From NCBI GenBank assembly GCA_019054805.1, contig JAHQIY010000006.1:3162001-3226000 (forward strand): a DNA stretch of 64,000 nt, given 5' to 3'. The notes under the pieces were generated by a model. It had not been told where the DNA came from and made no database searches. It saw only the letters and a program-made list of their open reading frames with translations. Source of the stretch: Brachionus manjavacas (taxonomy: Eukaryota; Rotifera; Eurotatoria; Ploima; Brachionidae). The position numbers and the translations under genes were made by a program. This document shows positions 1 to 8,811 of this stretch, in pieces. Numbering within the stretch: position 1 is the first letter of the stretch; every line of letters begins with the position of its first letter.

Positions 1-359
1 AAAGTATGGCGACAAAATTCAAACATACAATATTTTAAATAGTTTTGAAAAAGTGTCGTTAAAATAAAAAAGACCACATGACAATAGACTGGTCCGAGAA
101 ATAAATCGCAGAGGATCATTGAGATATAGACTCTTGACAAATCGCTGTGTAAAATTCTGGAATATTTAATCAGTGAATGCAATTAATGCGCAAATAATTA
201 ATAGCTTCAAAGCTGTCATTAACAATGAAGTCTTTTGGATGGTGAAAAGCAAAGTCTGCCGAAGCCTTACAGCTAATAAGGCTAAATACTTTTGAGCGTT
301 AGAGTAGATAGAAATATCTATACTGGAGATATCACTTCTATTACTCACTACTACTACTA
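1..359 (+). mobile_element. 3' end of a CR1/jockey-like LINE (cut by window edge)
   Basis: Plus-strand translation of roughly 80-240 resembles the extreme C-terminus of a non-LTR retrotransposon polymerase: an L-T-N-R-C-V-K-F-W-N run, then a stop, then S-V-N-A and N-S-F-K. This is the usual 'R..F..RvV..WN.LP..VV.A.SvN.FK..LD' ending of that family. The element closes with an ACT microsatellite at 346-359, typical of LINEs with a short repeated 3' tail. It is broken by stops. The same sequence recurs at 6296-6655, where the upstream part of the element is also present. Confidence 0.7.
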
Positions 360-586
360 AATGTAAGCATTTTTTTAAAGTAAATGTTAATGGGGATGAA
401 ATTAACTTATTTAAATTTTTAAATTTTTTGGTATTCTATTGTTTATTTTGATAAATAAAAAATCAGTTTTTAAAAAATCTTTTTATTGAATTAAAATTTT
501 TATTCAATTAATATTTAAACTATAATTTTCGAAAATAAAGAACGATTTTATTTAAATTTTAATTATTCTAACAAAATTTTGAAAAT

Positions 587-608
587 ATTTATCTTGATAG
601 AAATCATT
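587..608 (-). promoter_or_regulatory. Conserved 3'UTR block of selenoprotein W copy A (candidate SECIS region)
   Basis: A 22-base block lies 58 bases past the stop codon. It is identical at 4500-4521 (plus-strand gene) and 6883-6904 (copy B), while the flanking untranslated sequence has diverged between the paralogues. On the coding strand it contains ATGA followed eight bases later by AA, two elements of a SECIS core. The 3' GA strand of the quartet and a convincing helix II could not be drawn by hand, so the SECIS call is tentative. Confidence 0.35.
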
Positions 609-665
609 GGCTTAAAATTGATCGATTAATTTATTTCGAAATTTCAAAGATTTTTATATTTTTAT

Positions 666-964
666 TTAACTTGCTTGGACAACCTTGTTCACCTCTCTAA
701 TAATAGCGCCATTATTTGGAAAACTTCGGGTCCTAAGTTTACTATAGATTAACTTTCCATTCATACTGACTTCAAACGAAGACGATCGGCCAATATGTCC
801 TGAAACTTTCGCACCAGAAACTTCTCTGCGTATGGCTGTTTGAAGTTCTCTGAAGCGACTACCGTAGCCTCACCCACCACTAAAAATAAAATCAGCAATT
901 AAGTATTAGAAATTTTCATTTTCAATAAATACCAATATTCAATAAAAATGTCAACTTTACTCAT
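666..964 (-). CDS. SELENOW: Selenoprotein W (Rdx family), copy A
   Basis: Exons complement(933..964) and complement(666..879), one 53-bp GT..AG intron at 880-932, stop TAA at 666-668, 81 residues. Exon 1 encodes a beta strand ending in E-Y-C, with the Cys codon split by the intron. Exon 2 opens with G-G, then TGA at 870-872, then G-Y-G. The result is the C-x-x-U-G-Y redox motif of selenoprotein W, with TGA exactly at the selenocysteine position. Downstream the family's F-E-V and N-G-K-L-I-Y-S-K strands are intact. The usual length is about 85 residues. The family forms a thioredoxin-like fold and is thought to act in cytosolic thiol redox. Reading TGA as stop would leave only 13 residues, yet the following 68 codons stay open and conserved in three copies. 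A clear SECIS was not found by eye. Confidence 0.85.
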
Positions 965-1040
965 TTGAAATTTTAGTTCTAATTTTTTTTTGAAATAAAT
1001 ATATTTTTCTTTTTTTATATCAAATATTTTTCTTTTAATC

Positions 1041-1313
1041 GCGAATGTTCGACTTAAAATGCATGATGTATGTTGGAATTCTTTAAAAACGTCCTAAAAA
1101 CAATAGTTACAGTTGCTAAACGAGTAAATTAAGGTGAGATTCAATTTGCTAATTTTTATCAAGATTCTGTGACGGCACAGTCGGAATGACGACAACCACC
1201 TTTTCGTAATTCATAAAATCACAGAATTCTCAGTCGTTTAACAACTGTAATTATTGTTTTTAGAAAGTTTTTGAAAAATTCCAACATGCGTCATGCATTT
1301 TAAATCGAACCTT
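1041..1313. repeat. Long imperfect inverted repeat (foldback) upstream of selenoprotein W copy A
   Basis: Arms of about 80 bases at 1041-1123 and 1234-1313 are reverse complements with few mismatches. The 110-base centre has its own shorter inverted repeat (AGATTCTGTG against CACAGAATTCT). The whole would fold into a roughly 270-nt hairpin. It starts about 77 bp upstream of the minus-strand ATG at 964. It may be a MITE or a hairpin-RNA locus. No transposase is seen. A second copy is at 7336-7608. Confidence 0.85.
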
Positions 1314-2234
1314 TCTAAATGAACTAATAATGAATAAGTGAAGTTTTTTTTTGATCGTTTCTTTTTCCTTTTAGGTTTTTCATGTTTTTTTTTTTATACA
1401 AGAATTAGAGCTGAAATCGAATATTTTATTTAATTGAGAATTTGAATATATTTGATTAAAATTAAAATAATATTCGAAGCTTTAAAGAAAATTTTAAAAA
1501 ATTTAGCTGATTTAAAAATAAAAAAAATATTGATTTGATTTAGAAAAAAACAATCGATCGAAAATTGATTATTAAAATTATTTAAATTTATTAATCGAAA
1601 ACAAAATTTGATAGTTTTCTTTGTTTGCTTTTCAAAAATCAAAAGGACTTTTTTCTTAGAAGGTTCCAAAATTATTTTTTTCCAAAATTTTTAGACCATT
1701 TTACCATTTTCCAATTTTTTTAATAACATGGAAAATTTGATTGATTTGTAAATTTTAAAATAATTGTTATAGAAATTTTGCCACAATAATTCAAATGAAA
1801 AATAATCTTTAAAATTTGATTATTTAATTTTGGTGTTGTTAAGTTCATTTTGTATCACCCCCTCCAGCAGACCCCGATCTTCTGGGGCCTTGCTGGATTT
1901 CTTTAAATATGGATGTTTTTTCTTTTTTTTTTCAAATGCTTTTGAAGCTTTATTTTAAATAAATACTTAGACTTGTCTTCATTTTTTGAATTACGATCGG
2001 AATTACCTTTTCAACGTGACCCTTATGTTTGCTGAAATTTCAGCTGTCAAACTTTTTTGAAATTTTAAAATTGATTGAATTACATCATCTTCATTTTTTG
2101 CTTCTTGCGTTATCATTATTTCTTAAATTGAAAATTTTGTAAACGGGCCTTGCTAGATTAGTTAATTTGTCATAAGTCCCGTTTCCCAAAAGCGGGGTGC
2201 ATGCAGAATTAATTTAATTCACATGACAGACATA
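1314..2234. other. A+T-rich spacer with one GC-rich patch
   Basis: No supported gene. A 79-codon minus-strand reading frame at 1430-1669 is low-complexity K/N/F/I sequence and was not accepted. The GC-rich hairpin at 1864-1896 is listed separately. The stretch from about 2140 to 2234 leads into the gypsy 5' leader and may include its diverged LTR, whose limits could not be set. The same stretch recurs in copy 2. Confidence 0.6.
1864..1896. other. GC-rich hairpin
   Basis: CCAGCA and TGCTGG pair at the base and CCCC pairs with GGGG above, with a GA/CCT internal loop and an 8-base apical loop (GATCTTCT). In copy 2 (8162-8194) the stem is unchanged while the loop differs by one base. It stands out strongly in otherwise A+T-rich DNA. 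It may belong to the gypsy LTR or leader just downstream; function unknown. Confidence 0.6.
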
Positions 2235-2515
2235 GCGGTGCATAGCTAAGTCTTACATTCACACACACTATATTTAATAACAGGCTTTTACATTATATAT
2301 ATCAAACGTTGCTTGAGGGTGAAATTCTTATTCATTCTTATGAAGCACATTTTTTAAACGTTTAAAGCTAATCAACACTTAACCGCGTTGATTCATTTTA
2401 ATCGGCGCCAAAAATGAGCCAATGGAATATTACCAAAGGGGCAAACCATCAGAAAAGGGACATTAATAACAAAACGGATTATAAAATTTATAGAATCAAG
2501 TATAGTACAAATGAC
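2235..2515 (+). pseudogene. Ty3/gypsy leader and gag start, interrupted by Merlin (copy 1)
   Basis: A leader related to the one of the gypsy element at 37.1-37.3 kb (read on the opposite strand there) is followed by ATG at 2414 and an open frame beginning M-S-Q-W-N-I-T-K. The frame runs to an Asn codon at 2510-2512, where the Merlin terminal repeat begins. In the other duplication copy the continuing codons are found right after the Merlin right end (10297 on), encoding N-S-I-H-E-P-V-L-V-P. The gag was therefore split by the Merlin insertion. Confidence 0.65.
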
Positions 2516-2866
2516 GGGTCTTGTACCCTTCCGGACAATTGTCCATGGACAATCATATATGTCTGATTGGTGGACAAATTTTTAATAAAAAAAATTTGTT
2601 TTAAATTACCTGGACAATTAGATATACAGGTTGACATTTAGAAATATAGGTGGACAATACACAAATAAAAAATATTTATTTTAAGTCAATTATTCAATTT
2701 AATTAATTATCTATTTAACTTTTTATCCTAATCAAAAAAAAATAAAATATTTTTTTACGTAAGTTAAATTTAGGTGAAGAAACTTTTTCATTTGATTCAC
2801 ATTTTTTCTTTCTTCCTCTTTTTTTTGGGGTCTTTACTTTATTTATTGTTTCACTTATCTTACTAT
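2516..2866. mobile_element. Left end of a Merlin-type DNA transposon
   Basis: The terminal inverted repeat 2516-2583 begins GGGTCTTGTACCC and is the reverse complement, with few mismatches, of 10229-10296. The preceding eight bases (CAAATGAC, 2508-2515) match the eight following the right end (CAAATAAC, 10297-10304) except at one position, fitting the 8-9 bp target duplication of Merlin. The sequence near 2730-2866 on the minus strand encodes the basic, AT-hook-like tail (K-K-R-G-R-K-K-K) of the transposase. The rest of the element is deleted here. Confidence 0.8.
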
Positions 2867-2883
2867 TTAAAACCCAAATGTGT

Positions 2884-3152
2884 GAAAAAAGTAAAATGTT
2901 CATACATATACTTACGATAACTAACTTTGAAAAAAGTAAAATGTTCATACATATACTAACGATAACTAACTTTAATATTTAATTATATACTGCTTTAAAA
3001 ATTGTCTTATTCAAGATTTACTTTAACATAATTATATGTTGCTTTAAAAATTGTCTTATTCTGGATTATCTTTAACATAATCTTAATATTTAAAACCAAA
3101 ATGTCTGAAAAAAAGTAAAATTTTCATGCATATACTTTCGATAACTAACTTT
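2884..3152. repeat. 45-bp direct repeats
   Basis: Two adjacent 45-bp units (2884-2928, 2929-2973) differ at one base. A third, diverged unit lies at 3107-3152. A second short motif (TGCTTTAAAAATTGTCTTA) is repeated near 2990 and 3040. The pattern suggests local tandem duplication at the truncation point of the Merlin element. No coding potential. Confidence 0.8.
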
Positions 3153-3331
3153 AATATTTGAATATAGTGCTTTTAAAATCGTCTTAATCCATTTTTTAGA
3201 TTACATAATATATATTAATTTTTTTTCAATCTAAAATTAGATTTTAATTAAAAAATTAAGAAAAGACAAAAACATTCAAATTCATTGAAATTCATTCATT
3301 CAAGTTTTTCTTACAAGAAATGTTGTTTGTA

Positions 3332-3641
3332 CAGTATGCCACAAAAAGTTAGAATCAAGTTGAAAAAAATAAAAATATTGTTTTTTTGCAATTAAAAAAA
3401 TAGTTAACTATGAATTTTTTTCAAATAATAGTTTTTTTAAAGTAAGACTATCTAAAAATCTAACAAAATAGAGAAAAAATGGGTAAAAATAAAATAACTG
3501 ATCAACAGAGATGGCAAATTGCATTTTTTTTTGATAAATCAGACAAAGACTGAAAGAGAAATAGCCGAGTTAATGAAATAATGAACAAAAAAATAATCAG
3601 AATAAAAAAAAAGTTTGACTCTAACTTTTTGCGACATACTG
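3332..3641 (+). mobile_element. Tc1/mariner deletion derivative
   Basis: A 310-bp element with about 29-bp terminal inverted repeats starting CAGTATGYC, flanked on both sides by TA (3330-3331 and 3642-3643), the Tc1/mariner target. Inside, an ATG at 3479 opens M-G-K-N-K followed by D-Q-Q-R-W-Q-I, resembling the first helix-turn-helix of Tc1 transposases. A stop and a frame change interrupt it (T-E-R-E-I-A-E-L continues in another frame), then the element ends. The catalytic domain is absent, so it is non-autonomous. Confidence 0.8.
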
Positions 3642-4144
3642 TACAGAAATATATTTTATAGCCACAGAAGTTGTCAAAATTAAAAATGAAAGCGAATAAA
3701 TATTTTAAATCAAAATAAATATCACCAAAAAAATTTGCTAATGACTGTTGGTTTAGATAAATTTTTAATACTCAACAACATGATAAAAAAATTTTTTTGG
3801 TTTTTTTTATTTTCGATATAATCACAAATAAAATTTATTCATATTTTTTTCTATTATCCAATTCTTTTGTTTCAAATTCATTTTTTCCAATACTGGAAAA
3901 TGTCAAGATATTTTAAGTATCAAGTAAGTTTTTAATACTTTTAGGTTTAATTTAGTAATTAGAGGTTTTTCACTCGAAATTTTTAATATAAATGTAACTA
4001 TGGAATTTTTAAACGCTATTTTAAAATTCATTAATCATGATGAATTTCTCTTTCTCATCGATTTCTGCTGAAAATTCTTTTGTAAAAAAGGTTAAGGTAT
4101 AAAAGAAAATATTTTATTCAGAAAAAAACAAAACTAAATTGAGA

Positions 4145-4446
4145 ATGAGTAAAGTTGAAGTTTTTATTGAATATTGGTAATTATAGAAAATGAAAATTTC
4201 TAAAACTAAATTACTGATTTTATTTTTAGTGGTGGGTGAGGCTACGGTTATCGCTTCAGAGAGCTTCAAAGAGCCATACTCCAAGAAGCATCTGCTGCGA
4301 AAGTTTCCGGAGGTGTTGGCCGACCGTCATCGTTCGAAGTCAGTATCAATGGAAAGTTGATCTACAGTAAACTCAGGAACGGAAGCTTTCCAGATAAAAG
4401 CGCCATTGTTATGGAAGTGGCCAAAGCCGTGAGAGATAGTCAATAA
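4145..4446 (+). CDS. SELENOW: Selenoprotein W (Rdx family), copy C
   Basis: Exons 4145..4176 and 4230..4446, intron 4177-4229 (53 bp, GTAATT..TTTTTAG), stop TAA at 4444-4446, 82 residues. Exon 1 encodes M-S-K-V-E-V-F-I-E-Y plus two bases of the Cys codon. Exon 2 gives G-G, TGA (4237-4239), G-Y-G-Y-R-F-R-E-L-Q, placing TGA at the selenocysteine of the C-x-x-U motif. The F-E-V-S-I-N-G-K-L-I-Y-S-K strand pair is present. It is clearly diverged from copies A and B, so all three frames have been kept open over time. Expected role is thiol-disulphide redox in the cytosol. The gene faces away from copy A and sits between transposon remnants. Confidence 0.88.
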
Positions 4447-4499
4447 AAATATTCTAAACATTGTATTTTCATGATAAATTAATCGGTTAAATTAAAGCA

Positions 4500-4521
4500 A
4501 ATGATTTCTATCAAGATAAAT
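4500..4521 (+). promoter_or_regulatory. Conserved 3'UTR block of selenoprotein W copy C (candidate SECIS region)
   Basis: This 22-base block begins 54 bases past the stop. It is identical to the blocks downstream of copies A and B although the surrounding 3'UTR has diverged. It contains ATGA then, eight bases on, AA. A second ATGA (near 4471) has no equivalent in copy A. The 3' side of the SECIS quartet is not obvious. Confidence 0.35.
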
Positions 4522-4559
4522 TATTAAGAATTTTTGTTAGGATAATTCAATTTTAATTA

Positions 4560-5099
4560 AGCCGTTATTTATTTGTGAAAATAACTATTCAAATATTTAG
4601 AACATTATTTTTTAGTTAAATAAAAAAATTAAATTATATTATTTTTTTATAATGTTTTGGGTTTAAAAAAATTTTGATTTTTTAATACTTTTAATTTTCT
4701 TGCAATAAAATACCTTAAACTCGCGTTGTGGGCTCTAAGAGTAAAAAAACAAATCAGACCTTTTTTCTTTTAGAGCTAATTACATAGTTTCTTTGTTATA
4801 ACAATTAAAATTACATTAGCGACAAAATACCCTTAATTTGGAATATTTTCCAATAATAAAGCCTAAATTTAGATTTTACTCTAACAAAAAAATGGTCTTT
4901 ACACTCAAAAAAATTTTAGAGTTAATTTAGAAATGGCAAGTTTTTTTTCTATCTTACACTTTTAAAAATAACTTGGTGATGTTAAATAAAGACATATGGT
5001 GCTAGAATGGGATTATAAATTATGCTTGAACGCGAAGAAAACTGAATACTCATCAAATATCTAAATTATTTAAAAGCAAATATCTTAGGCATTAAGGAT
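4560..5099. other. Noncoding A+T-rich spacer
   Basis: No gene or clear repeat is seen. Short homopolymer runs dominate, and the LINE remnant becomes recognisable only after about 5100. Confidence 0.5.
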
Positions 5100-6655
5100 G
5101 AATTGGCAAATCAGGACGAGGCTAAAATTTTTTAAACAATGGACGCCAGTCAAATGAATGATGTATTTACAGAAGAACTGAATTCGATATCAATGCGCAA
5201 TTCCCCAAATAAAATCTTAAAAAAACTTATTAAAAAAACAAAACAAAGCCGTTAAGTTGCTTAATACTGAATTAAGAAGAAATTAAGCAAATGGTTGAAT
5301 TAAAAAATAAGCTCTGGTAAAGTTTCGAGGAGACAAATTTTCAAAGTAATCTTTTGTGTTTATCATATTAAAAGTCTAGAAATGAATGCTTGAGAGCAAT
5401 CAAAAAAGTTGTCCATGACTTCAAGCTGTTCTTAACAAAACAGGCAACAAAAAATAAACCGAAATTTATTTGTAATCACATAAAAAATTAGAGGTCAGCC
5501 TGATGCTATTGAAGTGGAGCAAAAACTAATTACAGAGCGTAATAAGATAGTAAATGTAAATATAAATGTATTTAATAAATGATTATTTTAGATCGATTTT
5601 CAACTTGCCGATTTGAAATGAGAGCGAAATTTATTTTCCTAAAAGAACAGCCAATTTTCTCAAATTGGACCTGGTCATCATCTTTAAGTCAAACGAAATT
5701 TAGGGACATCTTTCCACCTTAAACCCTGAAAAATCTTCTGTACCTGATACAATGCACCCTTTGCTACTTAAGATTGCTATAAAGAATTCTAATTCGCGTT
5801 ATCATTGATTAATATAGAATCGTTTAATGAGGATGAACCACCAAAATTATGGAAGAAAGCAAATGTATCTCCTATACATAAAAGTGGATAAAAAATGCTT
5901 CACATAGAGGAAATGACAGATACTTGGTCAAAAAATCTAAACCTGGTCAAATTCAAAGCTATATATCCGATGCATTGCTTTACATAGGTTACATTACCTA
6001 GGCTAGGTAAGAGAAAAGAAAAAGCCTAATCTATTATTATTTCCTAGAAGAGATAACAGAAGAAAATGATTTGGTTATTTTTATTACAAATGATTTAAAA
6101 TGAAATAAACAATTTAAAACTGTAGCAGCTATGAAAGCTTAGTGAATACTGGATCTAATAAGAAATTTTTTAAGAATTTTAGACGAGAAACATTAAGACC
6201 TCTCTATGCATTACTTGTGAGACAACATGTGGAGTATGCAGTAGGAACCTGAAGCCGGTATTTAAAAACAGACATTAAAATTCTTGATAAAGTAAAAAGT
6301 ATGGCGACAAAATTCAAACATACAATATTTTAAATAGTTTTGAAAAAGTGTCGTTAAAATAAAAAAGACCACATGACAATAGACTGGTCCGAGAAATAAA
6401 TCGCAGAGGATCATTGAGATATAGACTCTTGACAAATCGCTGTGTAAAATTCTGGAATATTTAATCAGTGAATGCAATTAATGCGCAAATAATTAATAGC
6501 TTCAAAGCTGTCATTAACAATGAAGTCTTTTGGATGGTGAAAAGCAAAGTCTGCCGAAGCCTTACAGCTAATAAGGCTAAATACTTTTGAGCGTTAGAGT
6601 AGATAGAAATATCTATACTGGAGATATCACTTCTATTACTCACTACTACTACTAA
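5100..6655 (+). mobile_element. Decayed CR1/jockey-like LINE
   Basis: Plus-strand fragments in shifting frames follow the order of a LINE polymerase: a pre-RT segment with A-I-K-K-V-V-H-D-F and N-K-P-K-F; an RT entry resembling 'L.p.KS..pD..hP.lLk' near 5710-5770; then a kLWkkAnv.PIhK-like run near 5845-5885; then T-L-R-P-L-Y-A-L-L-V-R-Q-H-V-E-Y-A near 6190; and finally the C-terminal W-N/F-K motif and an ACT tail at 6641-6655. Many stops and frame changes mark it as dead. Its 3' end (6296 on) belongs to the duplication shared with 1-359. Confidence 0.7.
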
Positions 6656-6882
6656 ATGTAAGCATTTTTTTAAAGTAAATGTTAATGGGGATGAAATTAA
6701 CTTATTTAAATTTTTAAATTTTTTGGTATTCTATTGTTTATTTTGATAAATAAAAAATCAGTTTTTAAAAAATCTTTTTTATTGAATTAAAATTTTTATT
6801 CAATTAATATTTAAACTATAATTTTCGAAAATAAAGAACGATTTTATTTAAATTTTAATTATTCTAACAAAATTTTGAAAAT

Positions 6883-6904
6883 ATTTATCTTGATAGAAAT
6901 CATT
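6883..6904 (-). promoter_or_regulatory. Conserved 3'UTR block of selenoprotein W copy B (candidate SECIS region)
   Basis: Identical to 587-608, as expected from the recent duplication, and to 4500-4521 of the diverged paralogue. Same caveat: ATGA and AA are present but the full SECIS fold was not resolved by hand. Confidence 0.35.
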
Positions 6905-6961
6905 GGCTTAAAATTGATCGATTAATTTATTTCGAAATTTCAAAGATTTTTATATTTTTAT

Positions 6962-7260
6962 TTAACTTGCTTGGACAACCTTGTTCACCTCTCTAATAAT
7001 AGCGCCATTATTTGGAAAACTTCGGGTCCTAAGTTTACTATAGATTAACTTTCCATTCATACTGACTTCAAACGAAGACGATCGGCCAATATGTCCTGAA
7101 ACTTTCGCACCAGAAACTTCTCTGCGTATGGCTGTTTGAAGTTCTCTGAAGCGACTCCCGTAGCCTCACCCACCACTAAAAATAAAATCAGCAATTAAGT
7201 ATTAGAAATTTTCATTTTCAATAAATACCAATATTCAATAAAAATGTCAACTTTACTCAT
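6962..7260 (-). CDS. SELENOW: Selenoprotein W (Rdx family), copy B
   Basis: Exons complement(7229..7260) and complement(6962..7175), 53-bp intron 7176-7228, in-frame TGA at 7166-7168, stop at 6962-6964, 81 residues. Within the coding sequence it differs from copy A by at least one silent change and encodes the same C-G-G-U-G-Y motif and downstream strands. It arose by the segmental duplication and keeps the same foldback upstream (7336-7608), so it probably shares the promoter region of copy A. Expression of either copy cannot be judged from sequence. Confidence 0.83.
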
Positions 7261-7335
7261 TTTAAATTTTAGTTCTAATTTTTTTTGAAATAAATATATT
7301 TTTCTTTTTTTATATCAAATATTTTTCTTTTAATC

Positions 7336-7608
7336 GCGAATGTTCGACTTAAAATGCATGATGTATGTTGGAATTCTTTAAAAACGTCCTAAAAACAATA
7401 GTTACAGTTGCTAAACGAGTAAATTAAGGTGAGATTCAATTTGCTAATTTTTATCAAGATTCTGTGACGGCACAGTCGGAATGACGACAACCACCTTTTC
7501 GTAATTCATAAAATCACAGAATTCTCAGTCGTTTAACAACTGTAATTATTGTTTTTAGAAAGTTTTTGAAAAATTCCAACATGCATCATGCATTTTAAAT
7601 CGAACGTT
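7336..7608. repeat. Long imperfect inverted repeat, second copy
   Basis: Same foldback as 1041-1313, about 76 bp upstream of the copy B start codon. One arm carries a change (CATGCGTCATG to CATGCATCATG) that makes it match the opposite arm less or equally well, so pairing is not strictly preserved. Confidence 0.85.
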
Positions 7609-8161
7609 TCTAAATGAACTAATAATGAATAAGTGAAGTTTTTTTTTGATCGTTTCTTTTTCCTTTTAGGTTTTACATGTTTTTTTTTTTATATACAAGA
7701 ATTAGAGCTTAAATCGAATATTTTATTTAATTGAGTATTTGAATATATTTGATTAAAATTAAAATAATATTCGAAGCTTTAAAGAAAATTTTAAAAAATT
7801 TAGCTGATTTAAAAATAAAAAAAATATTGATTTGATTTAGAAAAAAACAATCGATCGAAAATTGATTATTAAAATTATTTAAATTTATTAATCGAAAACA
7901 AAATTTGATAGTTTTCTTTGTTTGCTTTTCAAAAATCAAAAGGACTTTTTTCTTAGAAGGTTCCAAAATTATTTTTTTCCAAAATTTTTAGACCATTTTA
8001 CCATTTTCCAATTTTTTTTAATAACATGGAAAATTTGATTGATTTGTAAATTTTAAAATAATTGTTATAGAAATTTTGCCACAATAATTCAAATGAAAAA
8101 TAATCTTTAAAATTTGATTATTTAATTTTGGTGTTGTTAAGTTCATTTTGTATCACCCCCT

Positions 8162-8194
8162 CCAGCAGACCCCGGTCTTCTGGGGCCTTGCTGG
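8162..8194. other. GC-rich hairpin, second copy
   Basis: Same stem as 1864-1896 (CCAGCA/TGCTGG and CCCC/GGGG), with the loop changed from GATCTTCT to GGTCTTCT. Confidence 0.6.
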
Positions 8195-8529
8195 ATTTCT
8201 TTAAATATGGATGTTTTTTCTTTTTTTTTCAAATGCTTTTGAAGCTTTATTTTAAATAAATACTTAGACTTGTCTCCATTTTTTGAATTACGATCGGAAT
8301 TACCTTTTTAACGTGACCTGTATGTTTGCTGAAATTTCAGCTGTCAAACTTTTTTGAAATTTAAAAATTGATTGAATTACATCATCTTCATTTTTTGCTT
8401 CTTGCGTTATCATTATTTCTTAAATTGAAAATTTTGTAAACGGGCCTTGCTAGATTAGTTAATTTGTCATAAGTCCCGTTTCCCAAAAGCGAGGTGCATG
8501 CAGAATTAATTTAATTCACATGACAGACA

Positions 8530-8808
8530 TAGCGGTGCAAAGCTAAGTCTTACATTCACACACACTATATTTAATAGCAGGCTTTCCCATATATATCAAA
8601 CGTTGCTTGAGGGTGAAATTCTTGTTCATTCTTATGAAGCACATTTTTTAAACGTTTAAAGCTAATCAACACTTAACCGCGTTGATTCATTTTAATCGGC
8701 GCCAAAAATGGACCAATGGAATATTACCAAAGGGGCAAACCATCAGGAAAAAGAGACATTAATAACAAAACGGATTATAAAATTTATAGAATCAAGTATA
8801 GTACAAAT
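8530..8808 (+). pseudogene. Ty3/gypsy leader and gag start, copy 2
   Basis: Equivalent of 2235-2513. The ATG at 8707-8709 opens M-D-Q-W-N-I-T-K and the frame is then disturbed by an indel near 8745 (an extra A-run) relative to copy 1. It stops at the Merlin junction. Confidence 0.6.
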
Positions 8809-8811
8809 AAA

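Larger units (their letters stand above)
1..2513. repeat. Segmental duplication, copy 1
   Basis: This segment matches 6296-8808 in direct orientation with only scattered substitutions and one-base homopolymer indels (offset 6295 to 6297). It contains the LINE tail, a minus-strand selenoprotein W gene, a long foldback, a GC-rich hairpin and the start of a gypsy gag. Homology already exists at base 1, so the left border lies outside the window. Past 2513 the two copies differ: copy 1 keeps the left end of a Merlin transposon and copy 2 keeps its interior and right end. Confidence 0.93.
6296..8808. repeat. Segmental duplication, copy 2
   Basis: Direct copy of 1-2513. Differences seen are single-base substitutions (for example a silent C/A in the selenoprotein W Gly codon near 7157) and homopolymer length changes. 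Copy 2 ends at the gag codons where the Merlin left terminal repeat should begin. That repeat is missing here and a short A-rich run leads straight into the Merlin tail. Confidence 0.93.

Noticed and set aside
1430..1669. 79-codon minus-strand open frame, repeated at 7727-7966
   Set aside because: Low-complexity K/N/F/I content expected in A+T-rich DNA; conservation between the copies is explained by the recent duplication.
4465..4515. Canonical SECIS using the first ATGA after selenoprotein W copy C
   Set aside because: The first ATGA is absent from the 3'UTR of copy A, and the helix between it and the next TGAT is too short and does not pair.
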